Below, piece after piece: positions 21,235 through 32,427 of a stretch of DNA of 64,000 nucleotides. The position numbers were made by a program, and so were the translations under genes. Origin of the DNA: Azomonas agilis (lineage in GTDB: Bacteria; Pseudomonadota; Gammaproteobacteria; Pseudomonadales; Pseudomonadaceae). The notes beneath the pieces were generated by a model that made no database searches, had not been told where the DNA came from, and saw only the letters and a list, made by a program, of their open reading frames with translations. The DNA lies in contig NZ_VLKG01000001.1 in NCBI RefSeq assembly GCF_007830255.1, positions 124,001-188,000 of the forward strand, given 5' to 3'. Position 1 is the stretch's first letter. Each line of letters starts with the position of its first letter.

Positions 21235-22418
21235 TAGCGCCCTCCTCTTGAACGTGGATCAGGCTGTTCGGGCAAATTAGTGACGGGAACCGCCTCTTGT
21301 TGCGCCGATGTATTGCTATTACCCGATGAGCCCGAATAGCTGCTGCTTTTTGATGAGTTGATCATTTTATCCAAGGGCAAATACAGCAGGCTGTTTTGTC
21401 CCTGCTCAGCGGTAATCAGAACTTTGCTGGTATTACCCATGATTTGCTGCATGGTCTCTAAGTACAAACGCTCCCGCGTAACCTCTGGAGCTTTGCTGTA
21501 CTCCTCGCGCAACTTGCTAAAGCGATTGGCTTCACCTTCGGCGCGAGCAATCACCGACTCCCGATAACCGCTGGCTTCTTCCAGCATGCGCTGGGCTTCA
21601 CCTCGAGCTTCAGGAACTACACCGTTCGCATAGGACTCGGCTTGGTTTTTCAGGCGCTGTTCGTCCTCACGGGCACGGATAACGTCGTCAAAAGCTTCCT
21701 GTACTTCGCGCGGGGCTGCGGCACTTTGCAAGTTCACCTGAGTAACCACAATGCCCGTGTTATAACGCTCCATAAAGCGCTGCAAACGCTCTTTGACTTC
21801 TCCGGCCATAGCTTCACGGCCTTCCGTTAGTACCTGATCCATAGCAGTAGAACCCACCACATGGCGCACAGCACTGTCGGTAGCCTGTTGCAAGCTGATT
21901 TCTGGCTCATCCACCGCCAGTACAAAGTCTTTTAAGTTGCCGACTTTGTACTGCACGGTCAGGGGCACTTCGATGATGTTTTCATCCTGAGTCAGCATCT
22001 GGCCTTGCTTGCTGTAAGAGCGCTCCCGCGTGACGTTTTCCTGAAACTTAGTGTCAATGGGCGGGAAATAAAGGTTCAGACCGGGACCTACGGTTTCGTA
22101 ATACTTACCAAAGCGCAGAATAACGGCCTGTTCTTGCTCATCCACGATATAGACGGCGTTATACAGCCAAAAGCCAAACAGTACGACCAAGCCAAGCCAC
22201 AGCATTCCGAAGCCGCCACCGGAAGCTCCTGAGTTGTTGTCGCCTGAATCTGAGCCGCGCTTTTTGCCTCCAAATAGGCTGTTTAAGCTGTCTTGTAATT
22301 TACGAAAAGCCTCATCAAGATCCGGCGGCCCTTGATGATCACCACCACGGCGACCACCTTTGCCCCAGGGGTCTTGGTCTTGGTTGTTCGAGTTGCCACC
22401 CGGCTCATTCCAAGCCAT
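21234..22418 (-). CDS. hflK: HflK, SPFH-domain modulator of FtsH protease
   Basis: 394 residues from the ATG at 22418 (MAWNEPGGN). A Gly/Asn/Asp-rich cytoplasmic N-terminus (DPWGKGGRRGG) precedes one membrane helix (about 80-100), the SPFH domain (EQAVILRFGKY) and a helical region with EARGEAQRM. The C-terminus is Ser/Asn-rich. It partners HflC, encoded with a one-base overlap. Confidence 0.96.
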   Translation of the reverse strand: MAWNEPGGNSNNQDQDPWGKGGRRGGDHQGPPDLDEAFRKLQDSLNSLFGGKKRGSDSGDNNSGASGGGFGMLWLGLVVLFGFWLYNAVYIVDEQEQAVILRFGKYYETVGPGLNLYFPPIDTKFQENVTRERSYSKQGQMLTQDENIIEVPLTVQYKVGNLKDFVLAVDEPEISLQQATDSAVRHVVGSTAMDQVLTEGREAMAGEVKERLQRFMERYNTGIVVTQVNLQSAAAPREVQEAFDDVIRAREDEQRLKNQAESYANGVVPEARGEAQRMLEEASGYRESVIARAEGEANRFSKLREEYSKAPEVTRERLYLETMQQIMGNTSKVLITAEQGQNSLLYLPLDKMINSSKSSSYSGSSGNSNTSAQQEAVPVTNLPEQPDPRSRGGR

Positions 22419-22515
22419 AGCGCTCTCCATTCTAATACACTGAAAGACGCGCCCAAGGCGCGCCACCCATGCTACCCAAAGCGCTGGCTCAACCCTTGTA
22501 AATCAGTGTGTTGCT

Positions 22516-23817
22516 TTATTGCAAAGTATGTTGCTCAAGAAAACCTTCTGGGTGCAAGTGTTCTCTACTCAACAAACGGTTGAGGTCAATACGCGGCAAT
22601 CGAACCCTAATAACGTAGTCACCTTGCTCATCATAGGATTCCTCTTGCACCGCACCAGCGGCAAATAACTGGGCCCGCAAACGGGCTAATTGTTGGGGGA
22701 CACGCAAAGCACCCACAAAAAGCTCCGTGCCCAGCAACTCAGCCATTGCTTGGTGCAGTAAATCCATGCCTAGCCCCTGCTGAGCAGAAACCCAAACCCG
22801 TTGCGGACGACCCTCAGCATCCCGTTGAATACAAGGCTGCGCCCCCTCCACCAAATCCAGTTTGTTGTAAACCTCAAGCATGGGCAAATCCTGAGCGCCA
22901 ATTTCCTGCAAAACGCTCAATACTTGCTCAATCTGCTGCTCTCGCTCAGGTTCATGGGCATCAATTACATGCAGCAATAGATCTGCGTTACTGGACTCTT
23001 CCAAAGTAGCGCGGAAGGATTCAACCAGTTTATGCGGCAAATGACGAATAAAACCTACCGTATCAGCCAACACGATTGGCCCTACATCCTGAAGCTCTAA
23101 ACGACGCAGCGTAGGGTCAAGGGTCGCGAACAACTGATCCGCCGCATAAACCACTGACGTAGTTAATTGGTTAAACAGGGTAGATTTACCCGCATTGGTA
23201 TAGCCGACCAAAGAAACCACGGGAATCTCGGCCCTTTGACGACCACGCCGGGCCTGTTCCCGTTGGCTGCGTACCTTTTCCAAGCGCTGCTTGATTTGAC
23301 GCATACGCACCCGCAGCAAGCGACGGTCCGTCTCTAACTGAGTTTCACCGGGGCCACGTAAACCGATGCCACCTTTTTGGCGCTCCAAATGCGTCCAGCC
23401 ACGCACCAGCCGCGTGCTCATGTGATCCAATTGGGCCAGCTCCACCTGAAGCTTGCCCTCATGGGTACGCGCTCGTTGAGCAAAGATATCTAAGATCAGT
23501 CCGGTACGATCCAGAACGCGGCACTCCAGTACTCGTTCTAAATTGCGCTCCTGACTGGGGGTCAGATTGTGATTCACGATGACTAGATCAGCCTCGGAGT
23601 CCTTAACCTGTTCGCGGAGCTCATCAACCTTACCACTACCCAGTAAAAACTTAGCAGAAGGCTGATAACGCCCGACGCTCACCAAGCGCACAACCTCTGC
23701 GCCTGCGGAATAGGCTAGCTCTTGAAACTCTTGAGGATCTTCGCGAACGGCCGGATCTGGATTCTCCAGATGGACGAGGATAGCTCGCTCTCCACCATTG
23801 TGACGCTCAAAGAACAA
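22516..23817 (-). CDS. hflX: GTPase HflX
   Basis: 433 residues. N-terminal HflX domain with the glycine-rich GSGKVDELR, the linker EKVRSQREQARR, and a G domain with P-loop GYTNAGKSTLFN, DTVGFIR (G3) and NKLD (G4). HflX splits stalled ribosomes, especially under heat stress. It sits 11 bp behind hfq in the conserved hfq-hflX-hflK-hflC order. Confidence 0.97.
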   Translation of the reverse strand: MFFERHNGGERAILVHLENPDPAVREDPQEFQELAYSAGAEVVRLVSVGRYQPSAKFLLGSGKVDELREQVKDSEADLVIVNHNLTPSQERNLERVLECRVLDRTGLILDIFAQRARTHEGKLQVELAQLDHMSTRLVRGWTHLERQKGGIGLRGPGETQLETDRRLLRVRMRQIKQRLEKVRSQREQARRGRQRAEIPVVSLVGYTNAGKSTLFNQLTTSVVYAADQLFATLDPTLRRLELQDVGPIVLADTVGFIRHLPHKLVESFRATLEESSNADLLLHVIDAHEPEREQQIEQVLSVLQEIGAQDLPMLEVYNKLDLVEGAQPCIQRDAEGRPQRVWVSAQQGLGMDLLHQAMAELLGTELFVGALRVPQQLARLRAQLFAAGAVQEESYDEQGDYVIRVRLPRIDLNRLLSREHLHPEGFLEQHTLQ

Positions 23818-23828
23818 GGGTGACTCCT

Positions 23829-24080
<252 letters not shown>

Positions 24081-24162
24081 TCACTCTCCTTAAGAGATGT
24101 ATGCATTTTTAACGTTAGGATAAATTTTTGCTGATGAACAAGGAGCTTCATGCAACACAAGA

Positions 24163-25128
24163 TCAATATATGGCGTATGTCTGCAAGTATTTCAATGTCT
24201 TAGACAGATTATCGCTTGCTAAGCTATCTAACCAGTATATTTCTCCCCAACTTCGCAGCCATGTATGCTGCCGCTTAGCCAATTGGCGCGTCGCAATAAC
24301 ACCCCGCTCAAACATTTCATCCCAAGACAACTGCCCGTCTAAATAAGACCATACCTGTCGGTATCCTACAGAACGCATAGAGGGCAACAAAGGATGCAGG
24401 TCATCACGGTTGCGCAACTGCTCAACTTCTTCCACAAATCCGAGTTTCAACATGCTTTGGAAACGCTGAGCAATACGCTGGTGCAAGATCTGTCGTTGTT
24501 GCGGAGCAATCGATAGCTCTACAACAGTATAAGGCAAGTTCCTGGGGTCTGAGGTTCCAGATGTGCGTAATATTTGTTGGCGCTGCCGATGCTCGGTCAT
24601 GGATTGACCACTAACTCGATACACCTCTAGGGCTCGGATCAGACGCTGTGGATCATTAGGATGAATACGCAGGGCCGACTCAGGATCAACCTCAGCCAAT
24701 TGTTGATGCAGTACGCTTAAACCCTGCTCAGCCGCCTGAGCTTCCAACTCAGCCCGAACCCTTGGGTCAGCACTGGGCATATCGGCTAAGCCTTCCTTCA
24801 ATGCCTTGAAGTAGAGCATGGTTCCGCCCACTAGCAGGGGAATACGCCCCGCTGCTGTGGCTTTAGCCATAAGCGCCAAGGCATCAGTGCAAAAATCAGC
24901 GGCTGAGTAGCTGTCAAGCGGATCGCGAATGTCCACCAGATGATGGGGGTACTGCGCTAAAAGCTCTGGGCTGGGTTTAGCCGTACCAATGTCCATACCT
25001 CGATAGACCATCGCTGAGTCCACGCTAATCAGCGTGCAAGGCAAAGCCTGCATTAACTCTAAGGCTAAATCTGTTTTTCCAGACGCAGTGGGGCCCATCA
25101 AGAAGATGGCAGGGGGCAAAGCCGACAT
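24163..25128 (-). CDS. miaA: tRNA dimethylallyltransferase MiaA
   Basis: 321 residues from the ATG at 25128 ([19 protein letters not shown]), which aligns with the usual family start. An in-frame TTG at 25176 has a better Shine-Dalgarno sequence (AAGAGGA, nine bases away) and would add 16 residues, so the true start is uncertain. P-loop [27 protein letters not shown] and the SVGYRQVW motif are present. It adds the isopentenyl group to A37 of tRNAs reading UNN codons. Confidence 0.95.
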   Translation of the reverse strand: MSALPPAIFLMGPTASGKTDLALELMQALPCTLISVDSAMVYRGMDIGTAKPSPELLAQYPHHLVDIRDPLDSYSAADFCTDALALMAKATAAGRIPLLVGGTMLYFKALKEGLADMPSADPRVRAELEAQAAEQGLSVLHQQLAEVDPESALRIHPNDPQRLIRALEVYRVSGQSMTEHRQRQQILRTSGTSDPRNLPYTVVELSIAPQQRQILHQRIAQRFQSMLKLGFVEEVEQLRNRDDLHPLLPSMRSVGYRQVWSYLDGQLSWDEMFERGVIATRQLAKRQHTWLRSWGEIYWLDSLASDNLSKTLKYLQTYAIY

Positions 25129-25226
25129 GGAGGTGCTCAACAACAAAGGTTGCTTAGTTTCAGATTGAGCGGACAAGACTGCAAGTCCTCTTTAGAAAAG
25201 CCCCGCTCCTATTTCGGAAGGTCTTC

Positions 25227-27119
25227 TTAACGACCCCGTGAAAACAGTCGATCTAAAGACTGCATATCCAACTGAGTCCAAGTAGGTCGCCCGTGATTGC
25301 ATTGCCCACTACGCTCGGTCTGCTCCATATCCCGCAATAAAGCATTCATCTCCGGTACCGTTAAGCGCCGTTTAGCACGCACCGAGCCATGACAGGCCAT
25401 AGTGGCCAATAGCTCGTTCACGTGGACTTCAATGCGGTCACTTTGGCCGTATTCTTGTAGATCGGCCAGAACATCTTGCACCAACTGACCGGCATCAGCT
25501 TGGCTCAATAAGGCAGGGATTTGGCGAATCACTAAAGTTTCCTGCCCTAAACTGTGCAGCTCAAAACCCAAGCGCAAAAACCAATCGGCATGTTGCTCGG
25601 CGCACTCAATTTGTCCGGCGGATAAAAACAGGGTTTCTGGCACCAGTAAGGGTTGGCCTCGAATACCCTCCACCGCCAATGCATTTTTCAACCGTTCATA
25701 GGTAATACGCTCATGGGCAGCGTGCATATCCACCAGCACCAAGCCCTCTGCATTTTCAGCCAAAATATAGATGCCCTTTAGTTGAGCCAAAGCAAAACCC
25801 AAGGGCGGGATGACTTCAGGTGCCTCTTCCACCAGAGCTGCGGGCGGTGACTGTGGCTCATCTGAATCGAGCGGCGCAAAAAAGGTGCGGTACACCCCGG
25901 CTGACTCAGCTATAGGTGATTCAAAGCGCCCGACGGTGCCAGCGCTGGAGAAGCCACTGGAGCGCCAAGCCGATCCTCCAGCCCCAGAACGGATACTAGG
26001 CAAGGATAAGGCCATTTCCCGTTGCATTGGAGTGGGGTCTTGAACCTCAATCCTCTCTGAGACCATAGCGGCTGGGGGGAGGATGTCGCCAGTCCTAGCG
26101 AGTTGATCGCCCGGACGCACATCGGCCAAGGACTGGTACAGAGTACTGTATAAGAAATCATGCACTGCACGGCTGTCTCGAAAACGCACCTCGTGCTTCG
26201 TAGGATGCACGTTGACATCCACAATGCCGGGATCTAGCTCCAAAAACAGCACAAAGGCCGGATGTTTGTTATGGGGCAGTACATCCTGTACCGCTTGGCG
26301 GATCGCATGGGCTACTAGACGATCTTTTACCATGCGCCCGTTGACATAGAAGTATTGTAAATCGGTTTGACTTCGAGCGGCACTGGGCAATCCTAACCAG
26401 CCCCAGAGACGTAGCCCACTGCGCTCAACATCCAATTTCAGGCTGCTCTCCACAAAGGCTGCGCCACAAATCTGACTGATTCGCCGTGCTCGGCTGGCTT
26501 CGTCGCACGCTTCCTGCAAACTCAATACAGACTTACCGTTATGCCGCAGTTGCAGGGCCACTTCAAAACGCGATAAAGCCAGCCGTTTGATGACCTCAAA
26601 AACATGGTCAAACTCAGTTTTCTCAGTGCGTAGGAATTTACGGCGGGCGGGCACATTGAAAAAAAGATCCCGAACCTCAATCGAGGTGCCCGGAGGATGG
26701 GCAGCCGGAGCCTCCTGCCGATTGATGCCAACGCCTTCAGCCGTCACCTGCCAAGCTTGATGGGCATCCACTTGCCGCGAAGTCAGCGTTAGGCGTGATA
26801 CGGAGCTAATGGAAGCTAAAGCCTCCCCCCGAAAACCTAGGCTCGCCACATGCTCTAAGTCTTCCAGCACCCGAATTTTACTGGTGGCGTGGGGAGCCAG
26901 CGCTAAGGATAAATCCTCAGCCGCAATGCCACAGCCGTTGTCCCGTATGCGCAATAGCTTAATGCCGCCCTGCTCCACATCCAGCTCAATGCGGGTAGCG
27001 CCCGCATCTAAGCTATTCTCCAGTAACTCTTTAACCACAGAGGCAGGCCGCTCTACCACCTCACCGGCGGCAATTTGGTTAGCCAGTAATAAGCTTAGCT
27101 TTTGGATGCGTGGGGTCAT
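25227..27119 (-). CDS. mutL: DNA mismatch repair protein MutL
   Basis: 630 residues. GHKL ATPase N-terminus with [24 protein letters not shown] and GFRGEAL; a Ser/Pro-rich linker (about 340-430); a C-terminal dimerisation domain. The C-terminal domain carries [12 protein letters not shown], which fits the metal-binding endonuclease motif DQHAX2EX4E with Met for Gln, and CNHGRPTW, so it should be a nicking MutL as in Pseudomonas rather than the MutH-dependent E. coli kind. Its ATG overlaps the amidase stop (ATGA). Confidence 0.97.
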   Translation of the reverse strand: MTPRIQKLSLLLANQIAAGEVVERPASVVKELLENSLDAGATRIELDVEQGGIKLLRIRDNGCGIAAEDLSLALAPHATSKIRVLEDLEHVASLGFRGEALASISSVSRLTLTSRQVDAHQAWQVTAEGVGINRQEAPAAHPPGTSIEVRDLFFNVPARRKFLRTEKTEFDHVFEVIKRLALSRFEVALQLRHNGKSVLSLQEACDEASRARRISQICGAAFVESSLKLDVERSGLRLWGWLGLPSAARSQTDLQYFYVNGRMVKDRLVAHAIRQAVQDVLPHNKHPAFVLFLELDPGIVDVNVHPTKHEVRFRDSRAVHDFLYSTLYQSLADVRPGDQLARTGDILPPAAMVSERIEVQDPTPMQREMALSLPSIRSGAGGSAWRSSGFSSAGTVGRFESPIAESAGVYRTFFAPLDSDEPQSPPAALVEEAPEVIPPLGFALAQLKGIYILAENAEGLVLVDMHAAHERITYERLKNALAVEGIRGQPLLVPETLFLSAGQIECAEQHADWFLRLGFELHSLGQETLVIRQIPALLSQADAGQLVQDVLADLQEYGQSDRIEVHVNELLATMACHGSVRAKRRLTVPEMNALLRDMEQTERSGQCNHGRPTWTQLDMQSLDRLFSRGR

Positions 27120-28591
27120 GGTTGCCCCGCCAACATGGAAGCAGGAACCCGCAGCCGTTGCCCCACCTTGATGACATCGTTCTCCAACTGGTTAGCGCTG
27201 CGCAGTGATTCAGGCGATACCTGATAACGCATGGCTAATAAAGCCAAGCTGTCCCCCGGCTGAACCACATGCTCCCGAGGCCCGGAAGCTAAACGTCCCG
27301 AATCCTTCAACCAAGCGATGTAGGTACCGACTGGGGGATTTTCCTGAAAAAAATGGGTGACACCCGCTGCAATCGAACTCACCAAAGCCTGCTGATGACT
27401 GCTGGTATTCAGTTTCTTTGACTCATCGGGGTTTGAGATAAAGCCAGTTTCTACCAAGATCGAGGGAATATCTGGGGATTTGAGCACCATAAAGCCTGCT
27501 TGCTCAACCCGTTGCTTATGCAAAGGAGTAATGCGGCCAATATTGTCCAGTACCTTTTGACCCACATTCAGGCTGGAGGACAGGGTAGCAGTCATGGAAA
27601 GATCCAGCAGCACGCCTGCCAACATGCGGTCTTTATCTCCTAGATTTAGGTTGCCTGTACCTCCGATCAGATCAGAGCGGTTTTCAGCGTCTGCTAACCA
27701 GCGGGCAGTTTCTGAGGTAGCCCCGCGATCAGACAAAGCATATACCGAAGCACCAAAGGCTGAGGTACGGGGGGCCGCATCAGCATGAATGGAGACGAAC
27801 AGATCAGCCCCTTGTTTACGAGCAATCTCGGTACGACGACGCAGGGGAATAAAGTAATCTCCTGTGCGTACCAGCTCCGCTCGAAAGCCCTTTTTCTGAT
27901 CAATGGCTTGCTTTAGCCGTCTGGCAATCGACAGAGTGATGTCCTTTTCACGCAATCCTCCAGGCCCCAAAGCACCGGGGTCTTCTCCGCCATGCCCTGC
28001 ATCCAAGGCAATAACAATGTCCCGTCGCCCAGAACTACTGGGTGAGCGCTTAGTGACGGATAGATTGGGTGATACGGGCGTGACAATGGGTGTTAAGGAA
28101 GCTGTCGTAGGAGGACTCGGAGAGGGCGCAGCCGCTACAGTTGTTTTAGGCACTGCCTGTACCTTGGCCATGATTTCATCGTTGGCCAGATCGGAGCCCT
28201 TATCCAACAAATCAACCACCAATCGGTGCCCGTACTCTTGGTTCGGCACTAGGGTGAAACTTTTGGGTAACACCTCCGCCGATAAATCCAATACTAAGCG
28301 CAGGTTTTTGGGGTCACGCTGGGCTGCCCGTAATCCCGTAATAGGGGTATTTTTTAAGACTAATTTGCTCAGGTTTGTTCTCAAGTTAGCCCCCATCACA
28401 TCAATCACGATGCGATTAGGAGCACTGAGGGTAAACACGCTGTGTTGAACGGGGCCGGATAAATCAAATACCAGCCGAGTATTGTCAGGAGCACGCCATA
28501 AACGCACTCCTCGTACCTCTGAGGCCGCCCATACCTGAGCCGCCGTCAGCATGACGATCAGACCGGCTATCCACGCCGCACTTCTGCGCAT
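27116..28591 (-). CDS. amiB: N-acetylmuramoyl-L-alanine amidase with AMIN and LysM domains
   Basis: 491 residues from the ATG at 28591 with AGGGG six bases upstream. Signal peptide (to AAQVWAA), AMIN domain (about 25-130) that targets the septum, Pro/Ser/Thr linker, Amidase_3 catalytic domain (about 195-410; zinc ligands in [12 protein letters not shown], the second Glu and SIHADA, catalytic Glu in [10 protein letters not shown]) and a C-terminal LysM ([16 protein letters not shown]). A periplasmic zinc amidase that splits septal peptidoglycan during daughter cell separation, normally activated by EnvC/NlpD-type proteins. The AmiB or AmiC label is approximate. Confidence 0.93.
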   Translation of the reverse strand: MRRSAAWIAGLIVMLTAAQVWAASEVRGVRLWRAPDNTRLVFDLSGPVQHSVFTLSAPNRIVIDVMGANLRTNLSKLVLKNTPITGLRAAQRDPKNLRLVLDLSAEVLPKSFTLVPNQEYGHRLVVDLLDKGSDLANDEIMAKVQAVPKTTVAAAPSPSPPTTASLTPIVTPVSPNLSVTKRSPSSSGRRDIVIALDAGHGGEDPGALGPGGLREKDITLSIARRLKQAIDQKKGFRAELVRTGDYFIPLRRRTEIARKQGADLFVSIHADAAPRTSAFGASVYALSDRGATSETARWLADAENRSDLIGGTGNLNLGDKDRMLAGVLLDLSMTATLSSSLNVGQKVLDNIGRITPLHKQRVEQAGFMVLKSPDIPSILVETGFISNPDESKKLNTSSHQQALVSSIAAGVTHFFQENPPVGTYIAWLKDSGRLASGPREHVVQPGDSLALLAMRYQVSPESLRSANQLENDVIKVGQRLRVPASMLAGQP

Positions 28592-28607
28592 ATCCAACCC
28601 CTGACTG

Positions 28608-29072
28608 TTATCCGTTATTAAGTGTGGCGCACCAAGCTTGGCCCCGCACCGTATCGGGCTCCAGATATAAGCAGCGGCCCGTATTTTGCGGGCTAATGGT
28701 AATGTTCAAGTCTGCTCTTGGCAAAACCCCTTGTCCGCGTTCAGGCCACTCGATAATGCACAGTGCCTGAGGTTGGAAATAGTCGCGTACCCCCAAAAAC
28801 TCAAGCTCATCAGGGTCTGTCAAGCGGTATAAATCAAAGTGAAACACCGATAGATTGGCTAACTCATAGGGCTCAACCAGCGTAAATGTGGGGCTTTTCA
28901 CCCGTCCGTGATGACCAAGCCCCTGTAGTATTCCGCGAGATAAAGTGGTTTTACCGGCCCCTAAATCGCCCAGTAGGTACAAGATACCGCCGTCCTTCAA
29001 TACAGAAGCTAGACGCTGCCCTTGCTCCAACATCGCTGCTTCATTTGTTGCAAAAATTTTCAGCCCCGACAT
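28608..29072 (-). CDS. tsaE: tRNA threonylcarbamoyladenosine biosynthesis ATPase TsaE
   Basis: 154 residues starting at 29072, where GAGGAG lies eight bases upstream; the longer open frame to 29177 has no support. P-loop GDLGAGKTTLSRG, SPTFTLVEPYE and FHFDLYRL are the family signatures. It powers the TsaB-TsaD-TsaE complex making t6A37 in ANN-reading tRNAs. Its start overlaps the nnr 3' end by 13 bp. Confidence 0.96.
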   Translation of the reverse strand: MSGLKIFATNEAAMLEQGQRLASVLKDGGILYLLGDLGAGKTTLSRGILQGLGHHGRVKSPTFTLVEPYELANLSVFHFDLYRLTDPDELEFLGVRDYFQPQALCIIEWPERGQGVLPRADLNITISPQNTGRCLYLEPDTVRGQAWCATLNNG

Positions 29073-30568
29073 GGAGACTGCTCCTCTAAGAGTTGGCGAA
29101 TGTGGGGGATCAGATCGGTAGCCAACAAACCCCGTCCTTGAACAGCCGCTTGTTCTCCAGCCACTGCATGCAACCAAGTGCCTAAGCAGGCCGCCTCGAA
29201 CGCTTCTAGGCCTTGGGCACGCAAGGCTCCTAAAACACCGGCCAGTACATCCCCTAAACCCGCCGAAGCCATAGCCGGATGCCCTCGATCACAGAGCGCT
29301 AACCGACCATCAGGCGCAGCAATCAGGGTGCCTGCGCCCTTGAGCAAAGCCACACACGCATAACGCTGTGCCAAAGCCAAGGCCGCTGCGGGGCGATCCT
29401 GTTGCACTTCGGCGATGGAGCATTGCAGTAAACGTGCTGCCTCTCCCGGATGAGGGGTGATTAGGCTATCTTTAGGCAGTTGAACCGCTCCTGAGGCCAG
29501 TCTATTTAAGGCATCCGCATCCCAGACCTGCGGGCAGTCTTGCTCAACAACCCAGCTCAGTAAGCTGTTTCCCCAAGCCTGCTGGCCTAAGCCCGGCCCG
29601 ACAACTATGACTGGTCGAGTGGAGGAGCAGCGCTGCCAAGCCGAAGCCAGTGCATAGCTAGATTCCGCCGGGATGCACATCACTTCAGGACAACGAATCA
29701 AAGCGGCTGTGGCATGTTCTGGGCGAGTCACCAAGGTCAGTAAGCCAGCCCCTAAACGTAACCCCGCCTCAGCCGCCATCAAAGCAGCGCCTGCTGTACC
29801 ACGATCGCCCCCCACAACCCACAGATGCCCCAATTGTCCCTTGTGGGTCGTAGGCACACGGGGAGCCAATTTAGGTAAGGTTTCGTTTGTTAAACGCTGG
29901 GCTTTAGCCGCACGCGCACTGGATTGAATCAGCTCAGGACTCACATTCAACGCATCAAACAGAATTTCACCCACATAATCCGGGCCTTGTCCCGTAAATA
30001 GCCCCAACTTAAGGCCTACAAAGCTCACCGTTAGTTGAGCCCGTACTGCAATACCCAGTATCTGCCCGGTATCAGCACAAAGTCCCGAAGGGATATCAAC
30101 GGCCACAATTGGCAATCCTGACGCATTCATAGCGGCAATGGCTTCAGCGTACAACCCTTGCACGCTGCCATGCACTCCAGTGCCTAAAAGCGCATCAACC
30201 ACTACTCCCTCAAGCCCTCGCTCTGCTGACCAATCCTGTATGGATAGCCCTGCGCTACAAGCTGCTTGGTAGGCTAAAGCGGCATCAGCCTGTAACAGGC
30301 TTGGATCCTCTAAGGTTAAAATCTGTACTCGCCAACCGGCTTGCAGGGCCAAGCAAGCAATCAGATATCCATCGCCCGCATTATTGCCCCGTCCTGCAAT
30401 AACACTGAGGCTTTTAACCTGAGGCCATCGTTGAAATAGCGCTTGCCAAGCGGCCTGAGCAGCTCGCTGCATCAGGGTAAAACCCGAAACGCCCGCAGCG
30501 ATCTGTTGAGCATCCAAGGCCCGGACTTGTTGGGCTGTATACAAGGCTGTAGGCCATGCGGACTTCAT
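29060..30568 (-). CDS. nnr: Bifunctional NAD(P)HX epimerase / ADP-dependent dehydratase
   Basis: 502 residues from the ATG at 30568, with GGAG nine bases upstream. The N-terminal YjeF_N epimerase half (about 1-215, VIAGRGNNAGDGYLIA, VDALLGTG, VDIPSGL) is fused to the C-terminal ribokinase-like dehydratase half (VVGGDRGTAGAAL, TPHPGEAARLL, GLGDVLAGVLGAL). It repairs hydrated NADH and NADPH. First gene of the minus-strand operon running to hflC, and divergent from queG. Confidence 0.96.
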   Translation of the reverse strand: MKSAWPTALYTAQQVRALDAQQIAAGVSGFTLMQRAAQAAWQALFQRWPQVKSLSVIAGRGNNAGDGYLIACLALQAGWRVQILTLEDPSLLQADAALAYQAACSAGLSIQDWSAERGLEGVVVDALLGTGVHGSVQGLYAEAIAAMNASGLPIVAVDIPSGLCADTGQILGIAVRAQLTVSFVGLKLGLFTGQGPDYVGEILFDALNVSPELIQSSARAAKAQRLTNETLPKLAPRVPTTHKGQLGHLWVVGGDRGTAGAALMAAEAGLRLGAGLLTLVTRPEHATAALIRCPEVMCIPAESSYALASAWQRCSSTRPVIVVGPGLGQQAWGNSLLSWVVEQDCPQVWDADALNRLASGAVQLPKDSLITPHPGEAARLLQCSIAEVQQDRPAAALALAQRYACVALLKGAGTLIAAPDGRLALCDRGHPAMASAGLGDVLAGVLGALRAQGLEAFEAACLGTWLHAVAGEQAAVQGRGLLATDLIPHIRQLLEEQSPCRG

Positions 30569-30640
30569 AGGTAAAAACTCCAAAATCACTTGGCCGTTAG
30601 AATCACAAGATCAGCCAACTCAATCAAGGTCACCCCCGCC

Positions 30641-31732
30641 ATGTCTGCTCCTTCGGCATCACCTACGCCAACACCGCTCAGTTCGACACAGCTCAGCGCA
30701 CTGAGCCAAAACATCAAACACTGGGCTCAGGCTTTAGGTTTTCAGCAAGTAGGCATCTCAGGGGTAGATCCCGGCATACAGGCAGAATATCTGGAGCAGT
30801 GGGTAGCAGCGGGTTATCACGGAGAAATGCACTACATGGCCGCCCATGGCCGCAAGCGCGCCTACCCTGCTGAATTGGAACCGGGAACCCTGCGCTTGAT
30901 TTGTGTACGCATGGATTACCTACCCGCAGATACCCAGATGGCCCAATGCTTGAGCAACCCGGAACAGGCTTATATTTCTCGATACGCCTTAGGGCGTGAC
31001 TACCATAAATTGATTCGTAAACGCCTACAGCAGTTAGCAGAGCGCATTCAGGCCACCATTGGCCCCTTTGGGCATCGAGCCTTTGTCGATAGTGCCCCCG
31101 TTTTAGAAAAAGCCTTCGCTCAACAAGCCGGGCTGGGTTGGATGGGCCAAAATACCCTGCTGATTAACCCTAAAGCTGGGAGCTGGTTCTTCCTAGGAGA
31201 GCTATTCGTTAATCTCCCCTTACCTGTAGACCCGCCTTACACTAAAAACCACTGTGGGTCTTGCCAATCGTGCTTAAAGCGCTGCCCTACCGGAGCCTTA
31301 CTGGGTAATGGGTTAATGGATGCGCGCCGCTGTATTTCCTACCTCAGCATTGAACTCAAAGGCTCCATCCCAGAGCCTCTGCGCCCCCTAATGGGCAACC
31401 GCATTTACGGCTGTGATGACTGCCAAATAGCCTGCCCTTGGAATCGTTTTGCTCGCCCAACCTCAGAGGCTGACTTCCTACCTCGTCATCAACTGGAAAC
31501 CAGCAGCCTGATGCAACTCTTTCAGTGGACTGAGGCTGAGTTTTTAACCCGCACCGAAGGTTCTCCCATTCGGCGTGCGGGCTATGAGCGCTGGAGCCGT
31601 AATCTTGCGGTGGCGCTTGGCAACGTGCCCAGCAATCCTGCTATTCAACAAGCGTTGAAACAACGCCTTAATAGTGCTTCCCCCTTGGTGGCGGAGCATA
31701 TTAATTGGGCTTTAAAACAGCATACCATTTAA
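30641..31732 (+). CDS. queG: Epoxyqueuosine reductase QueG
   Basis: 363 residues. The ATG at 30641 has AAGG upstream; the open frame from 30590 is non-standard. N-terminal cobalamin-binding region (HYMAAHGRKRAYPAELEPG, YALGRDYHK, VDSAPVLEKAFA) and a bacterial ferredoxin domain with two 4Fe-4S motifs, CGSCQSCLKRCPTGA and CDDCQIACPWN. It catalyses the last step of queuosine synthesis, removing the epoxide at G34 of GUN tRNAs. Divergent from nnr by 72 bp, as in Pseudomonas. Confidence 0.96.
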   Translation: MSAPSASPTPTPLSSTQLSALSQNIKHWAQALGFQQVGISGVDPGIQAEYLEQWVAAGYHGEMHYMAAHGRKRAYPAELEPGTLRLICVRMDYLPADTQMAQCLSNPEQAYISRYALGRDYHKLIRKRLQQLAERIQATIGPFGHRAFVDSAPVLEKAFAQQAGLGWMGQNTLLINPKAGSWFFLGELFVNLPLPVDPPYTKNHCGSCQSCLKRCPTGALLGNGLMDARRCISYLSIELKGSIPEPLRPLMGNRIYGCDDCQIACPWNRFARPTSEADFLPRHQLETSSLMQLFQWTEAEFLTRTEGSPIRRAGYERWSRNLAVALGNVPSNPAIQQALKQRLNSASPLVAEHINWALKQHTI

Positions 31733-32077
31733 CTCATAACCTAATGATTGATTTCTTCATTTACTTATAACACGAATGCAGCACTGTGCTTACCAGCATG
31801 CAAAGTATTAAATTGGAATTAAAGCTTGTTATTTAATTGCCTAACTTAACAAAACTCAATTAGTCGCATATAGGTATTATTCTCAACAATAACTTTTATA
31901 AAATAGAGACTTGCATTTCTACTAAGTAACAGGTTAAAACAGAGCCAAGCACCAACAATGAGCACTTAAGGTACATTCAGGCACTAATAAATATCCGCTA
32001 TCCAAAAACAAAAAGCTCAATAAAAGATCTTGTTGTACGTCTTAACCACAGACCGTAAATAAGGGAAGGAATAGCAA
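31733..32077. other. 345-bp AT-rich spacer upstream of the ferredoxin pair
   Basis: No gene. A promoter for the ferredoxins should lie here: one candidate is TTGTAC, 17 bp, TAAATA just before 32060, but the -10 match is poor. I see no clear sigma-54 box and no terminator after queG. The SD AAGGGAAGGA lies at about 32062-32071. Confidence 0.5.
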
Positions 32078-32365
32078 ATGGCCAAGGCAGAATTAACCTT
32101 CAAAGATATTGGCAAAACGGTATCTGCTCCCACAGGAACCCGGGTTATTGAACATTCCGAAAAAGCGGGCTCCGGCATTGTATATGGTTGCCGAGAGGGT
32201 GATTGTGGAACCTGCATTATGGACGTTGTAGAGGGCTGGGAGAACCTAAGCCAAACCTCCATTGTTGAAGACCGTGTCCTACGCGAGCAGCACGCAGGAA
32301 GACATCAAAGACTTGCCTGCCAAGCCCAAATTCTTGGCGGAAAGATTGTTGTAAAACCTGCCTAA
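32078..32365 (+). CDS. [2Fe-2S] ferredoxin, plant type
   Basis: 95 residues. Cluster ligands follow the plant-type pattern: CREGDCGTC (three Cys) and a distant Cys in RLACQAQI. A small soluble electron carrier. It opens a two-gene set with another, longer [2Fe-2S] protein 62 bp downstream, with a good SD (AAGGAA) before the start. Redox partner unknown; no reductase or oxygenase lies nearby. Similar small ferredoxins occur in nitrogen-fixation and aromatic-degradation loci, so function cannot be fixed. Confidence 0.85.
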   Translation: MAKAELTFKDIGKTVSAPTGTRVIEHSEKAGSGIVYGCREGDCGTCIMDVVEGWENLSQTSIVEDRVLREQHAGRHQRLACQAQILGGKIVVKPA

Positions 32366-32427
32366 GCAGCATCTTGCTTAACAGCAGCTTTACTACGCAT
32401 TAAAAAACCAGAGAAAAGAGAAGAACC

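Noticed and set aside
31811-31830. Possible sigma-54 promoter (TGGAATTAAAGCTTGTT) before the ferredoxins
   Set aside because: The GG is present, but the required GC ten bases later is missing (TG instead).
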